The position numbers were made by a program, and so were the translations under genes. A DNA stretch of 64,000 nucleotides from the NCBI RefSeq assembly GCF_022700675.1, contig NZ_CP062182.1:1612001-1676000 (forward strand). The letters run 5' to 3'. Each line of letters starts with the position of its first letter. The stretch's first letter is position 1. This stretch comes from Acinetobacter sp. ASP199 (GTDB lineage Bacteria > Pseudomonadota > Gammaproteobacteria > Pseudomonadales > Moraxellaceae). The notes under the pieces were generated by a model, which searched no databases, was not told the origin of the DNA, and worked only from the letters and a program-made list of their open reading frames with translations. Positions 1-7,875 of the stretch are shown one piece after another.

Positions 1-335
1 TAATTGCTTTTAAAGACCAGATCACATTTACCTGGTACGTTTTTTCCCTTTATATTCACCACAACAGCTGTTCCACGTGCTTTCCCCTTACATGCATTTC
101 GCACAGCGGGATCACGCATTGCCGTATAGTCCAATGCATAAGCCTGAGCTGGTTTAAAGCCGACCTGACACGAGCCTTGAACGATTCGATCATCAATTTT
201 TGTCGTTAGCTTTACATGAGGTCCTTTTCCCTCACACAGTCGAGTTGGGTCTGGACTGTTTTCTTCATCAGATGCTGCTTGCGTAATAGGAATTACCATC
301 AACAGCAGAACAATAATAAAAGCTATATTTCTCAT
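1..335 (-). CDS. Small secreted protein of unknown function (3' end at window edge)
   Basis: An open frame of 111 codons runs from ATG at 335 to the first base of the window. The next codon begins TA, so it is either a stop just at the edge or Tyr. Residues 1-20 form a clear signal peptide (charged MRN, hydrophobic stretch, ITQA before the cut). The mature part has four cysteines (34, 56, 82, 104), which suggests two disulfides in the periplasm. I do not recognise the family. The frame is not broken over its whole length, and the signal peptide makes it likely to be real. Confidence 0.6.
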   Translation of the reverse strand, partial: MRNIAFIIVLLLMVIPITQAASDEENSPDPTRLCEGKGPHVKLTTKIDDRIVQGSCQVGFKPAQAYALDYTAMRDPAVRNACKGKARGTAVVVNIKGKNVPGKCDLVFKSN

Positions 336-578
336 TTGGTTATTAGCCTATACACCTATATTCGCACCTTCGGCTATGCTAAACCATAATATAGGGTGAT
401 TTTCATAAAAAGATCTAAAAAACATATTATTTTATATCGTCAGGATGGGTCAATCTGTATATAAATTTTGCCCGGTTTCGGTATGGCAGATGTTTGAATC
501 GAATCAAAAAACACATCTGTGTTACCAATATCTTTAATCAATTTAAAAGAATATTCAATAAATACCCAATCCAAAATT

Positions 579-606
579 AAAAAAGCTCCTTACGGAGCCT
601 TTTTAT
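579..606 (-). terminator. Rho-independent terminator after the SDR operon
   Basis: The stem AGCTCC/GGAGCT-type hairpin with a 4-base loop is flanked by A and T runs on both sides. It lies 15 bases after the stop codon of the minus-strand SDR gene. The symmetric flanks could let it work in both directions. The rest of 336-578 shows no gene. Confidence 0.75.
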
Positions 607-620
607 AGTCAGAATGAGTA

Positions 621-1364
621 TTAACCTAATTTATTGACCAGTTTTAATGGCAATATTTTCATAGCCAGGCCCAATGGTAACCAAGGCCATTTGGGTACAT
701 AAGCTTTAACCGGTGCTTTTTCAATTTCAGCAGCCAATAACCGTGACCCGGTTTTTTCATCCACTTCAAATGGCAGTTTTTTCGCACCTTCATTGAGTTC
801 GGTACGGATATAACCCGGGAAAATTGTGGTGACTTTAATGGGTGTATCAATCAGTTCTGCACGGATCCCTTCTGCCAGATGCGCCACTCCTGCCTTACTT
901 GCACCGTAGGCTGTCAGATGTTTTGGCATACCACGCATTGCGCTCATGGATGAAATCATCACCAGATGACCTGAATTTTGCACACGGAAAATTTCGACTG
1001 CAGCTTCACATTGAGCTAATGCAGAAATAAAATTGGTTTCTACCGTAGCTTTGTTAATGGCAAAGTTACCCTTACCAATACGACGACCTTCACCAACGCC
1101 TGCATTTACAATAATCCGATCAATAGTGCCGAACTCTTCCTTAAATGCACGAAATACTTCAAAGACTTGATCATAGTTGGTCACATCCAAGGTTTTGGCA
1201 ATCACTTTGATCCCGTATTGTTTTTCCAATTCCTGCTTTAAAGCTTCCAGACGTTCCAGACGACGTGCACAGATCGCCAGGTTATAGCCTTTTTGGGCAA
1301 ATTCACGTGCCATACCTGCACCAATTCCAGAACTTGCTCCGGTAATTAGAATTGTTTTCGTCAT
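621..1364 (-). CDS. SDR family NAD(P)-dependent oxidoreductase
   Basis: A 247-aa classical short-chain dehydrogenase/reductase. It shows the cofactor motif TGASSGIG (8-15), NAG (87-89), the structural Asn111, catalytic Ser139, and Tyr153-x3-Lys157. Such enzymes oxidise or reduce a hydroxy/keto group with NAD(P)(H) in the cytoplasm. It is the last gene of a minus-strand operon with a histidine-phosphatase-like protein, an APH-like kinase and an acyl-CoA dehydrogenase, so a hydroxyacyl or ketoacyl intermediate is a reasonable guess for the substrate. The substrate cannot be read from the sequence. A terminator follows directly. Confidence 0.9.
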   Translation of the reverse strand: MTKTILITGASSGIGAGMAREFAQKGYNLAICARRLERLEALKQELEKQYGIKVIAKTLDVTNYDQVFEVFRAFKEEFGTIDRIIVNAGVGEGRRIGKGNFAINKATVETNFISALAQCEAAVEIFRVQNSGHLVMISSMSAMRGMPKHLTAYGASKAGVAHLAEGIRAELIDTPIKVTTIFPGYIRTELNEGAKKLPFEVDEKTGSRLLAAEIEKAPVKAYVPKWPWLPLGLAMKILPLKLVNKLG

Positions 1365-1400
1365 TTTTTATTCCTTTAAAATAATTCTGCTTTGGATCTT

Positions 1401-2099
1401 TTAGATCCAGGTGAGTAATTCTGGTTGATTTGCCTTGATAAAATGATGTTCGTTCAGACTGAGTAACTGTGGTTCATTACCAACCAAACGTAAAGTCGTC
1501 ATGCTGGTATTGGCAATCGCCAAGTTCAAGGCAAAAGTTTTGTTGGGGCTTAAACCTAAAATTTTCCCTGCTGCGACAGAAATTACACCACCTGAAGTAA
1601 ACACTACGGCATAGCGCGGTTTGCTTTTAGCCAGTTCATCACATAAATTTTGCAATGCAGATTCAACCCGGTTTTTAAATTCTGGCCAGGATTCTTCATA
1701 TTCATGATGATAATCACCACCAGTCCAGCGTTCAATCGCCCCTTCAAAGATTTTGCTTAAATACGCTCGAGGATTGGCATGCTGTGCTACATCTTCCTTT
1801 AATAATTCCGGCTGATTAAATCGCGGCTCATATTTGGCAAAGACCTGAGTATGGTTAAACTCGTTCCAGGCAGGATTGCTAATCAATTCACTTTCAGGAA
1901 AGCATTCATCCAGACATAGTTGCGCCGTTTGCTGATGACGTTGCATTGATCCAGCCACCACAACAGGTGCTTCTTTAAGGATAGAGTCGAAATAACGTCC
2001 GAGTAACTTGGCTTGTAGTTCACCATTGGGAGAAAGCTGATCATAGCTTTCTGCTCCAAAAGATGCCTGGCCATGTCGAATCAGGTAAATGGTGGTCAT
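1401..2099 (-). CDS. Histidine phosphatase superfamily protein (atypical active site)
   Basis: A 232-aa protein with the N-terminal RHG motif (Arg8-His9-Gly10) and the second phosphate-binding Arg54 of the phosphoglycerate mutase-like branch. Where active members carry a second catalytic His in an HGG motif, this protein reads TSGG (168-171), with Ser169 in the His position. It may be a weak or altered phosphatase, or a member of a subgroup that uses this form. Its ATG overlaps the stop codon of the upstream kinase gene by four bases (ATGA), so the two are translationally coupled. Confidence 0.85.
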   Translation of the reverse strand: MTTIYLIRHGQASFGAESYDQLSPNGELQAKLLGRYFDSILKEAPVVVAGSMQRHQQTAQLCLDECFPESELISNPAWNEFNHTQVFAKYEPRFNQPELLKEDVAQHANPRAYLSKIFEGAIERWTGGDYHHEYEESWPEFKNRVESALQNLCDELAKSKPRYAVVFTSGGVISVAAGKILGLSPNKTFALNLAIANTSMTTLRLVGNEPQLLSLNEHHFIKANQPELLTWI

Positions 2100-3217
2100 T
2101 TTGGCATTAACTCTTTAAATTTGTTCATATACTTTTGAGCAAGATCATTGGCTTCAATTTTTTGTTTGCCAATCAGCTTTAAGGCACGAATATGCAGTGC
2201 ATGAATCACCACCCAGAAATCTTTAAATGCCGGGTTATTGGTTTGCTTATGGTAGTAACGATAATAAATCTGCTGGGCAATTACTGCTAAACGGAAAATT
2301 CCAAATACTTCATAGAAGGTCCAATTCTCTGGCTGTAATCCAGTTTTTTCCAGATAGTAATCCACGACCTCCTTACGGGTAAACATCCCTTTTAGATTGG
2401 TCGGCTGACGACGGGTAGCCTTGAAAATTGCATTGTCAGTTTCTTCCACCCAATACGCCAAAGCTGAGCCGAGATCCATTAATGGATCACCGAGGGTTGC
2501 CATTTCCCAGTCCAGCACCCCAATGACTTGAGTTGGATTATCCGGATCCAGGATGACATTATCAAAACGCCAGTCATTATGAATCACACAGGTTTTGGAA
2601 TCGGCCGGAATATTATCTTTTAGCCAGTTACGCACATATTTAAATGAAGGCACATTAATTGTTTTAGCTTTGTCATAACGGCTATCCCAACCTTCTACCT
2701 GACGTCGGCAATAGCCCTCACCTTTGCCTAACTTTTCCAGCTCAGTACCTTGATAAGGGACCTGATGTAACTCGATCAGTTTATCGATGACATTGATACA
2801 CAGTTCACGCACCTGAGCTTCGCTGAAGTTCAGCTCTTTAGGCAGGTTTGCGCGTGGAATAATGCCTTCAATGCGTTTCATCACATAGAAATCACAGCCA
2901 ATCACTGATTCATCCTGGCATAGCAGCAGCATTTCCGGAACGACCGGATAATGATCAGCCAGTGCGCGTTGTACATGATATTCACGTGCCATGTCATGTG
3001 CAGATTTGGCTTTAGTACCTGTTGGTGGACGACGCAGAATTAAGTCGGTATTGCTGTATTTCAGACGATAAGTCCAGTTCGAAGCACCACCAGAATATTG
3101 GGTGACTTCAACAGGACCTTCAATATTTTCACCGTTCTCAATCAGCCAGTTTCCTACAGCGTGGACATCCAGTTCTTCACCCTCACGAACTTTTCCACCG
3201 ACATCAATGACTGCCAT
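2096..3217 (-). CDS. APH-family phosphotransferase (LvaA / ACAD10-11 kinase-domain type)
   Basis: A 373-aa aminoglycoside-phosphotransferase-fold kinase. The catalytic loop HNDWRFDN lies at 213-220 (Asp215) and the metal-binding segment LDWEMATLGDP begins near 235 (Asp236). The family includes the kinase domain of ACAD10/ACAD11 and LvaA of the Pseudomonas putida levulinate pathway, which phosphorylate 4-hydroxyacyl-CoA. Here the kinase sits 50 bases downstream of a separate acyl-CoA dehydrogenase gene, the same pair that is fused in ACAD10/11. I infer a role in hydroxyacyl-CoA breakdown rather than antibiotic resistance. Confidence 0.87.
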   Translation of the reverse strand: MAVIDVGGKVREGEELDVHAVGNWLIENGENIEGPVEVTQYSGGASNWTYRLKYSNTDLILRRPPTGTKAKSAHDMAREYHVQRALADHYPVVPEMLLLCQDESVIGCDFYVMKRIEGIIPRANLPKELNFSEAQVRELCINVIDKLIELHQVPYQGTELEKLGKGEGYCRRQVEGWDSRYDKAKTINVPSFKYVRNWLKDNIPADSKTCVIHNDWRFDNVILDPDNPTQVIGVLDWEMATLGDPLMDLGSALAYWVEETDNAIFKATRRQPTNLKGMFTRKEVVDYYLEKTGLQPENWTFYEVFGIFRLAVIAQQIYYRYYHKQTNNPAFKDFWVVIHALHIRALKLIGKQKIEANDLAQKYMNKFKELMPK

Positions 3218-3267
3218 AATTTTTCCTTAAAATCTTTTTACTATCTAAATATCTTTAAACTTAAAAC

Positions 3268-4509
3268 TTATTTTTTGCGACGCGTACTATAACCACGTTT
3301 TGCCAGCTCTAATTTTGCAATCATACCCTTGTGCACTTCATCTGGACCATCCGCTAAACGTAAGGCACGTGCCTGGGCAAAGAACCCGGTCAATGGCGTA
3401 TCACGGGAAACGCCTGCACCACCGTGAATCTGGATCGCCATATCGACGACTTTTTCCAGCACACTTGGCGCAACGACTTTAATTGCAGAAATTTCTGTCA
3501 AAGCCGCCATGTTCCCTAAAGTATCCATTTTATAGGCAGCATACAAGGTTAATAATCGAGCCTGATCAATCGCCACCCGTGCTTCTGCAACACGTTCCAG
3601 ATTCCCTCCCAGTTTGAGGATCTCTTTACCAAATGCTGTCCGGCTCATGCCACGGTCAATCATTAGTTCCAGAGATTTTTCTGCTGCGCCAATACAACGC
3701 ATACAGTGATGAATACGACCTGGGCCTAAACGACCTTGGGCAATTTCAAAGCCCTGACCTGCACCACCAATAAAATTCGAAACAGGAACACGTACATTAT
3801 CAAAACTGACTTCGCCGTGGCCATGCGGTGCATCATAATCACCAAAGACAGGTAGCATGCGCTCGATTTTAACGCCGGCTGTATCGACCGGAACCAGAAC
3901 CATCGAATGCTGATGATGACGGTCTTTTGTTTCATCCGGAGTATGTGCCATAAAGATAATAATTTTGGCATTCGGATCCCCCAGACCAGATGACCACCAT
4001 TTACGGCCGTTTAAAACAATTTCATCACCTTCAACGACCGCCGTCGCCTGCATATTGGTTGCATCACTGGATGCGACAGCAGGTTCGGTCATACAGAATA
4101 CCGAGCGGATTTTTCCTTCAAGAAGCGGCATCAACCATTGTTGTTTCTGTTCTTCAGAACCATAACGCCATAATACTTCCATATTGCCGCTATCTGGAGC
4201 ATTACAGTTAAATACCGTTGGTGCAATTAGACTACGTCCAGACAGTTCAGCAATATGTGCATATTCATTTACTGATAGTCCTTGGCCCAATTCAGGACAA
4301 GGTAAAAACATATTCCATAATCCTGCGGCTTTGGCTTTGGACTTTAGATTTTCCAGCTCTTGTGGCCATTGCCATTTGGTCCAGTCTCCACCCTGATTCA
4401 TCTCATGCACTTTTGACCAGAACTCTGCCTCAATCGGCTCAATCTCATCTTTAATAAATTTTCTGGTGCGTTCGACGTAGTCCTGTGCACGTGCTGATAA
4501 CTCAAACAT
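3268..4509 (-). CDS. Acyl-CoA dehydrogenase family protein (ACAD10/11-like partner)
   Basis: A 413-aa flavoprotein of the acyl-CoA dehydrogenase family and first gene of the operon. The FAD/substrate segment MTEPAVASSDATNM is at 140-153, followed by GRKWWSSG (168-175), and the C-terminal signature ADGPDEVH at about 386-393. Family members oxidise acyl-CoA to enoyl-CoA. ACAD11 and LvaC types instead act on phosphorylated 4-hydroxyacyl-CoA supplied by a kinase. The kinase gene next door supports that reading. The gene is read away from the divergent LysR gene, which is the natural candidate regulator. Confidence 0.88.
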   Translation of the reverse strand: MFELSARAQDYVERTRKFIKDEIEPIEAEFWSKVHEMNQGGDWTKWQWPQELENLKSKAKAAGLWNMFLPCPELGQGLSVNEYAHIAELSGRSLIAPTVFNCNAPDSGNMEVLWRYGSEEQKQQWLMPLLEGKIRSVFCMTEPAVASSDATNMQATAVVEGDEIVLNGRKWWSSGLGDPNAKIIIFMAHTPDETKDRHHQHSMVLVPVDTAGVKIERMLPVFGDYDAPHGHGEVSFDNVRVPVSNFIGGAGQGFEIAQGRLGPGRIHHCMRCIGAAEKSLELMIDRGMSRTAFGKEILKLGGNLERVAEARVAIDQARLLTLYAAYKMDTLGNMAALTEISAIKVVAPSVLEKVVDMAIQIHGGAGVSRDTPLTGFFAQARALRLADGPDEVHKGMIAKLELAKRGYSTRRKK

Positions 4510-4600
4510 GGCAACTTCCCTCTGGATATGATTATTCTGCTTTACAAGACCTTAACCTAAAATCTATTATGAATAAAATGATTTTATCCCATAGTTCAAT

Positions 4601-5518
4601 ATGCAAAAGATTCATAATAAAAACAGTATCGATCTTCGCAGTTTCCATCGGATTGATATTAATTTATATCCACTTTTCGTAGCCATATTTGAACAGAAAA
4701 GTATTTCTCGCGCTGCACAAATCCTGTCGATTACCCAGTCTGCTGCCAGTCACGCCTTACAGCGTCTAAGACAGTATTTGCAGGATGACTTGTTTGTACG
4801 GACTGGCAAAAAAATGCAGCCAACGCCGTTTGCAGAACAGATTTATCCAGAAATTAAACAGGCCTTAATCACCATCCAGAATATCTCTATGCAGCACCAG
4901 CAATTTGAGCCAACCTTGGTGCAAAATCTGAAGATTGCTGTGCATGATGAAATCGAACCAATGATCCTGCCTAAACTGGTCGCACATTTTCAGCGTTTTA
5001 ATCTGGATATCCAGTTTATGAGTATCAAACTGGACCGAAAGAATATTGTTTCTGATTTGGCGACTCAACAAGTTGATTTTGTGGTAGATCTAGAACAGCC
5101 CTTAGGCGATAAAATCCAGTTTGAATTGCTGGATCAAGATGAGTTCGTCGTCTGTACGCAACAGCACCAGGTCACGGAAAAAAGTTATCTCGCCTCTCCG
5201 CATATTGGTGTGTCTTCGCGCCGCACAGGCATATTGGTCGAAGACCTCTATTTAAGCCGCAAGCAATTATCCCGACAGATTTTCCTGCGTTGCCAGCATT
5301 ACTCTACGGCATTACAGATTTTGCAGCAGCATCCGTCAGCGATGTTAACTATTCCCAGAAATATTTTGAGTCATCTACATATTGATGAAAGCCTGAAAAT
5401 TTTTGAAGTTCCTGTAAAACTGCCGAAAATAAATATGGGAATGTATTGGTATAAGGATTTACAAGAAAATAAAAGACATCAATTTTTGCGAAGCGAAATT
5501 AATAAAATTTTTGCTTAG
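4601..5518 (+). CDS. LysR-family transcriptional regulator
   Basis: A 305-aa protein with an N-terminal winged helix-turn-helix (about 20-80, including the recognition region SITQSAASHALQRLR) and a C-terminal effector-binding domain of about 200 residues. It is divergent from the acyl-CoA dehydrogenase operon, with a 91-bp shared promoter region. That is the usual arrangement for a LysR protein controlling its neighbour. The effector is unknown. Its stop codon TAG lies inside a copy of the repeated motif CTTAGGCTATTT described elsewhere. Confidence 0.9.
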   Translation: MQKIHNKNSIDLRSFHRIDINLYPLFVAIFEQKSISRAAQILSITQSAASHALQRLRQYLQDDLFVRTGKKMQPTPFAEQIYPEIKQALITIQNISMQHQQFEPTLVQNLKIAVHDEIEPMILPKLVAHFQRFNLDIQFMSIKLDRKNIVSDLATQQVDFVVDLEQPLGDKIQFELLDQDEFVVCTQQHQVTEKSYLASPHIGVSSRRTGILVEDLYLSRKQLSRQIFLRCQHYSTALQILQQHPSAMLTIPRNILSHLHIDESLKIFEVPVKLPKINMGMYWYKDLQENKRHQFLRSEINKIFA

Positions 5519-5561
5519 GCTATTTTCATGAGTAGATTTTCAAATCTGCTTAGGCTATTTA

Positions 5562-5941
5562 TAAAAACCATAAAATAGAAATTTCCACGAATTGCAGTCA
5601 AATTGCATATATTTTCTTAGGCTATTTTGTTTGCTTAAAAAATCCCCATGCAATCGGTTACAAAGCCTTATGCCATGAGACTTTGCTCTAAAATGAGCGC
5701 TTGATAAGTCAGTGATTTCTTCGCCTGACTGCGCTTGTTTTGGATTTTACTTAAAAACCATAAAATAGAAATTTCCACGAATTGCAGTCAAATTGCATAT
5801 ATTTTCTTAGGCTATTTTGTTTGCTTAAAAAATCCCCATGCAATCGGTTACAAAGCCTTATGCCATGAGACTTTGCTCTAAAATGAGCGCTTGATAAGTC
5901 AGTGATTTCTTCGCCTGACTGCGCTTGTTTTGGATTTTACT
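5562..5941 (+). repeat. Exact 190-bp tandem duplication (2 copies)
   Basis: Bases 5562-5751 are repeated without a mismatch at 5752-5941. The copies abut and the match runs one base further. The second copy ends 17 bases inside the nuclease gene, so the first copy carries an orphan start and the first 17 bases of that gene before running into the repeat junction. The unit therefore doubles the promoter region of the nuclease gene. Perfect identity implies a recent event. Confidence 0.95.
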
Positions 5942-6497
5942 TTTGTTGCATCTCTCAACTTCTTGGCAAATTGTACTTGGCCTTGTGGCTCTATGTTTTT
6001 CCTATTATTTGCTGCACAAACTTGTGGTGTTTTTACAGGAACTGTTTCGTCCTTTCAAAAAAGGTAAGAAATACTGGTGTCGTGTACGAGCAGTCAGTGA
6101 TGGCGATACCCTCACCTGCTATCGTTTCAATATCCGTCGTTCAGAAACCCGCTTACGCTTTGCCTATGTGGATGCACCTGAATCCAGTCAGGCCTATGGT
6201 AAAGAATCCCAGCAGCTAGTCGCCAAAATGGTCAAGAATAGACTGGTCCGTGTGCAAATTACCGATATCGACCGTTATGGCCGCTGTGTGGGTGTCATTT
6301 ACCGACGTCGTAAAAATGTCAATGAAGAACTGATCAAGCGTGGTGCGGCTTGGGTATATGAAGAGTATATCCGTGATAAAAAACACCTTTCCTATCTGAT
6401 GAGCTTGCAAAGCAATGCCAAGAAAAACAAGAAAGGGCTTTGGCGCGGCACGCGCCCGGTACGTCCAAGCATATACCGTAAACAGAAAAAATCCTGA
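5925..6497 (+). CDS. Membrane-anchored thermonuclease (SNase/TNase-like domain)
   Basis: A 190-aa protein with one N-terminal membrane segment (about 13-38), a basic linker and a staphylococcal nuclease fold (about 50-180). Active-site residues match the family: Asp59/Asp61 in VSDGDTL, Arg78, Asp83, Glu86 in VDAPE and Arg120 in DRYGR. It should cleave DNA or RNA with Ca2+ at the outer face of the inner membrane. The start is TTG at 5925, because the in-frame ATG upstream meets a stop at once. No strong ribosome binding site is seen. The gene start lies in the second copy of a 190-bp tandem duplication. Confidence 0.87.
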   Translation: MFWILLLLHLSTSWQIVLGLVALCFSYYLLHKLVVFLQELFRPFKKGKKYWCRVRAVSDGDTLTCYRFNIRRSETRLRFAYVDAPESSQAYGKESQQLVAKMVKNRLVRVQITDIDRYGRCVGVIYRRRKNVNEELIKRGAAWVYEEYIRDKKHLSYLMSLQSNAKKNKKGLWRGTRPVRPSIYRKQKKS

Positions 6498-6501
6498 GCA
6501 T

Positions 6502-6523
6502 AAAAAAAGAGCCTTTCGGCTCA
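6502..6523 (-). terminator. Hairpin with T-run on the minus strand
   Basis: The stem GAGCC/GGCTC with loop TTTC (6509-6522) has an A-run on its left side, which gives a T-run when read on the minus strand. On the plus strand no T-run follows, so it fits better as a stop for leftward transcripts than for the nuclease mRNA. Confidence 0.5.
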
Positions 6524-6565
6524 CTGCTGTCCCACAGTTGAAGTGATTAGGTTTTAGTTACGCGC

Positions 6566-6659
6566 GTGTGGCAGGGATGCCACACATTCCCCATCACGAC
6601 ACGACGTCGTGTATGGGGAATAAGAGACTTTTGCCTACTTTGGGTCTTTCCAAAGTAGG
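6566..6659. repeat. Block of three adjacent hairpins (intergenic repeat-like)
   Basis: There are three inverted repeats in 94 bases. GTGTGGCA/TGCCACAC is at 6566-6585. A long palindrome with arms 6586-6605 and 6606-6621 is perfect apart from a 4-base bulge at 6595-6598. CCTACTTTGG/CCAAAGTAGG is at 6634-6659 with a 6-base loop. The density of structure is far above that of nearby spacers and looks like a mobile or repetitive intergenic element. The remaining bases 6660-6840 are AT-rich with no gene. Confidence 0.75.
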
Positions 6660-6840
6660 TTTACGCCTGCACAAATCTATTTAGACTTAAAAAGGCAAGA
6701 TGAGGCTCTGCAATATCCAAATATAAATATAAATAAATATCATATATTTATAAATATTATTGAATTGCTTTTATGACTTTATACAATTCAAACTATAGCC
6801 TAGTTAAAATTGTGGGATAACATTGCCTTTCGGCTCTCTT

Positions 6841-7620
6841 TTATTTTAGCTGATGCTTATAAATAGTCTCGGTAAATTCTCCAAAGACTGAGACTTTTTC
6901 AAACAAATGCTCGCTATACATTAAATCATCAATTAAACGCTCGGCATCGGCATGCTGTATTCCGCTAAGTTGAGTGACTAATTCAATATTTGCTGTGGTG
7001 ATCTCTTCACAAACTTCCGCAACTGGATCCGTCTTTCTTTTCCATAATAATTTTTTAAATTCGATTTCACTTAAATCAAATTTCTGTTGTGCCAATTTTT
7101 GCTGAATCATCTGAATGCCGAATGATTCAAGTAGTATTTTTAACGCTGTATCCAGTTCATTTCCAATGACAATCAGTCTCTTACAATTTGGATCGAGTAA
7201 AGCCTTGAATACGGCATAGTGCTGTAAATCTGCCACAGAACAACCATAAGTTGCTAAATCAAAGCAGATATCCATTTCCTGCAAAGCTTGTGTATGATTT
7301 AGTTTCAGCGCTTCTACCCGGAAATATTCTCCCAGTACGTGCTGCAATTCAGCATTGGCTGAGCTGATAAAGATGGTTTTATGTTTGAGTACAGACAAAA
7401 TAAGTGGGCTAAAGACATAACTCAGTCGAGAAGGATTAAATTGATCTAGCAACATTACATGATGAGTAACTTCAGTATGTTCGCGTTGTTGTGCTGCAAT
7501 TTTGAATGCCTGGATGAGCTGTTCAGATGAAGTGATTTTTGGTTGATGTAAATCAATTATCAAATTAGAACTGCTTGTAAAGCATTCGCTGACAATTGTC
7601 CCTATATCTAAATCCTGCAT
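6841..7620 (-). CDS. Protein of unknown function, possibly a P-loop-less AAA-like domain
   Basis: A 259-aa soluble protein that I do not recognise, with no signal peptide or membrane segment. Residues about 50-110 have the rhythm of the second half of an ATPase core: a hydrophobic strand ending in LLDQ (Walker B-like), then a strand ending FISSAN (sensor-1-like). No Walker A motif is present before them. The C-terminal half is mainly helical. It stands alone between the nuclease gene and alkM. The AAA-like reading is an inference from a short pattern and could be wrong. Confidence 0.7.
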   Translation of the reverse strand: MQDLDIGTIVSECFTSSSNLIIDLHQPKITSSEQLIQAFKIAAQQREHTEVTHHVMLLDQFNPSRLSYVFSPLILSVLKHKTIFISSANAELQHVLGEYFRVEALKLNHTQALQEMDICFDLATYGCSVADLQHYAVFKALLDPNCKRLIVIGNELDTALKILLESFGIQMIQQKLAQQKFDLSEIEFKKLLWKRKTDPVAEVCEEITTANIELVTQLSGIQHADAERLIDDLMYSEHLFEKVSVFGEFTETIYKHQLK

Positions 7621-7830
7621 GAATCCACCTTATCCACTGCTCGCATCAAGATTTGCATGTTAAAGAAAATCAAAGATTTTTCCCATCAGATTAGCGCTTT
7701 TTATCCTTGAAATATCTGTTAAGCCATATCGAAGCAACTGATACATCATTTGAATTTTCATATTTATTAAGCATAAATCCCGCCTGATAATACCGGCAGA
7801 ATAGTTCTATAAGATTGAATGAGCTCAAAT

Positions 7831-7861
7831 AAAAAATGCGCCCCTAATAGGCGCATTTTTA
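7831..7861 (-). terminator. Terminator of alkM
   Basis: The hairpin AATGCGCC/GGCGCATT with loop CCTAATA and a T-run lies 14 bases after the alkM stop on the minus strand. Bases 7621-7830 show no gene. Confidence 0.9.
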
Positions 7862-7875
7862 TTGAAACTGAAAAG

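Noticed and set aside
2096..3217. Aminoglycoside resistance gene
   Set aside because: The APH fold is present, but context and sequence fit the ACAD10/11-type kinase, not a resistance enzyme.
5562..5941. CRISPR-like repeat
   Set aside because: Only two long abutting copies without spacers; it is a simple tandem duplication.
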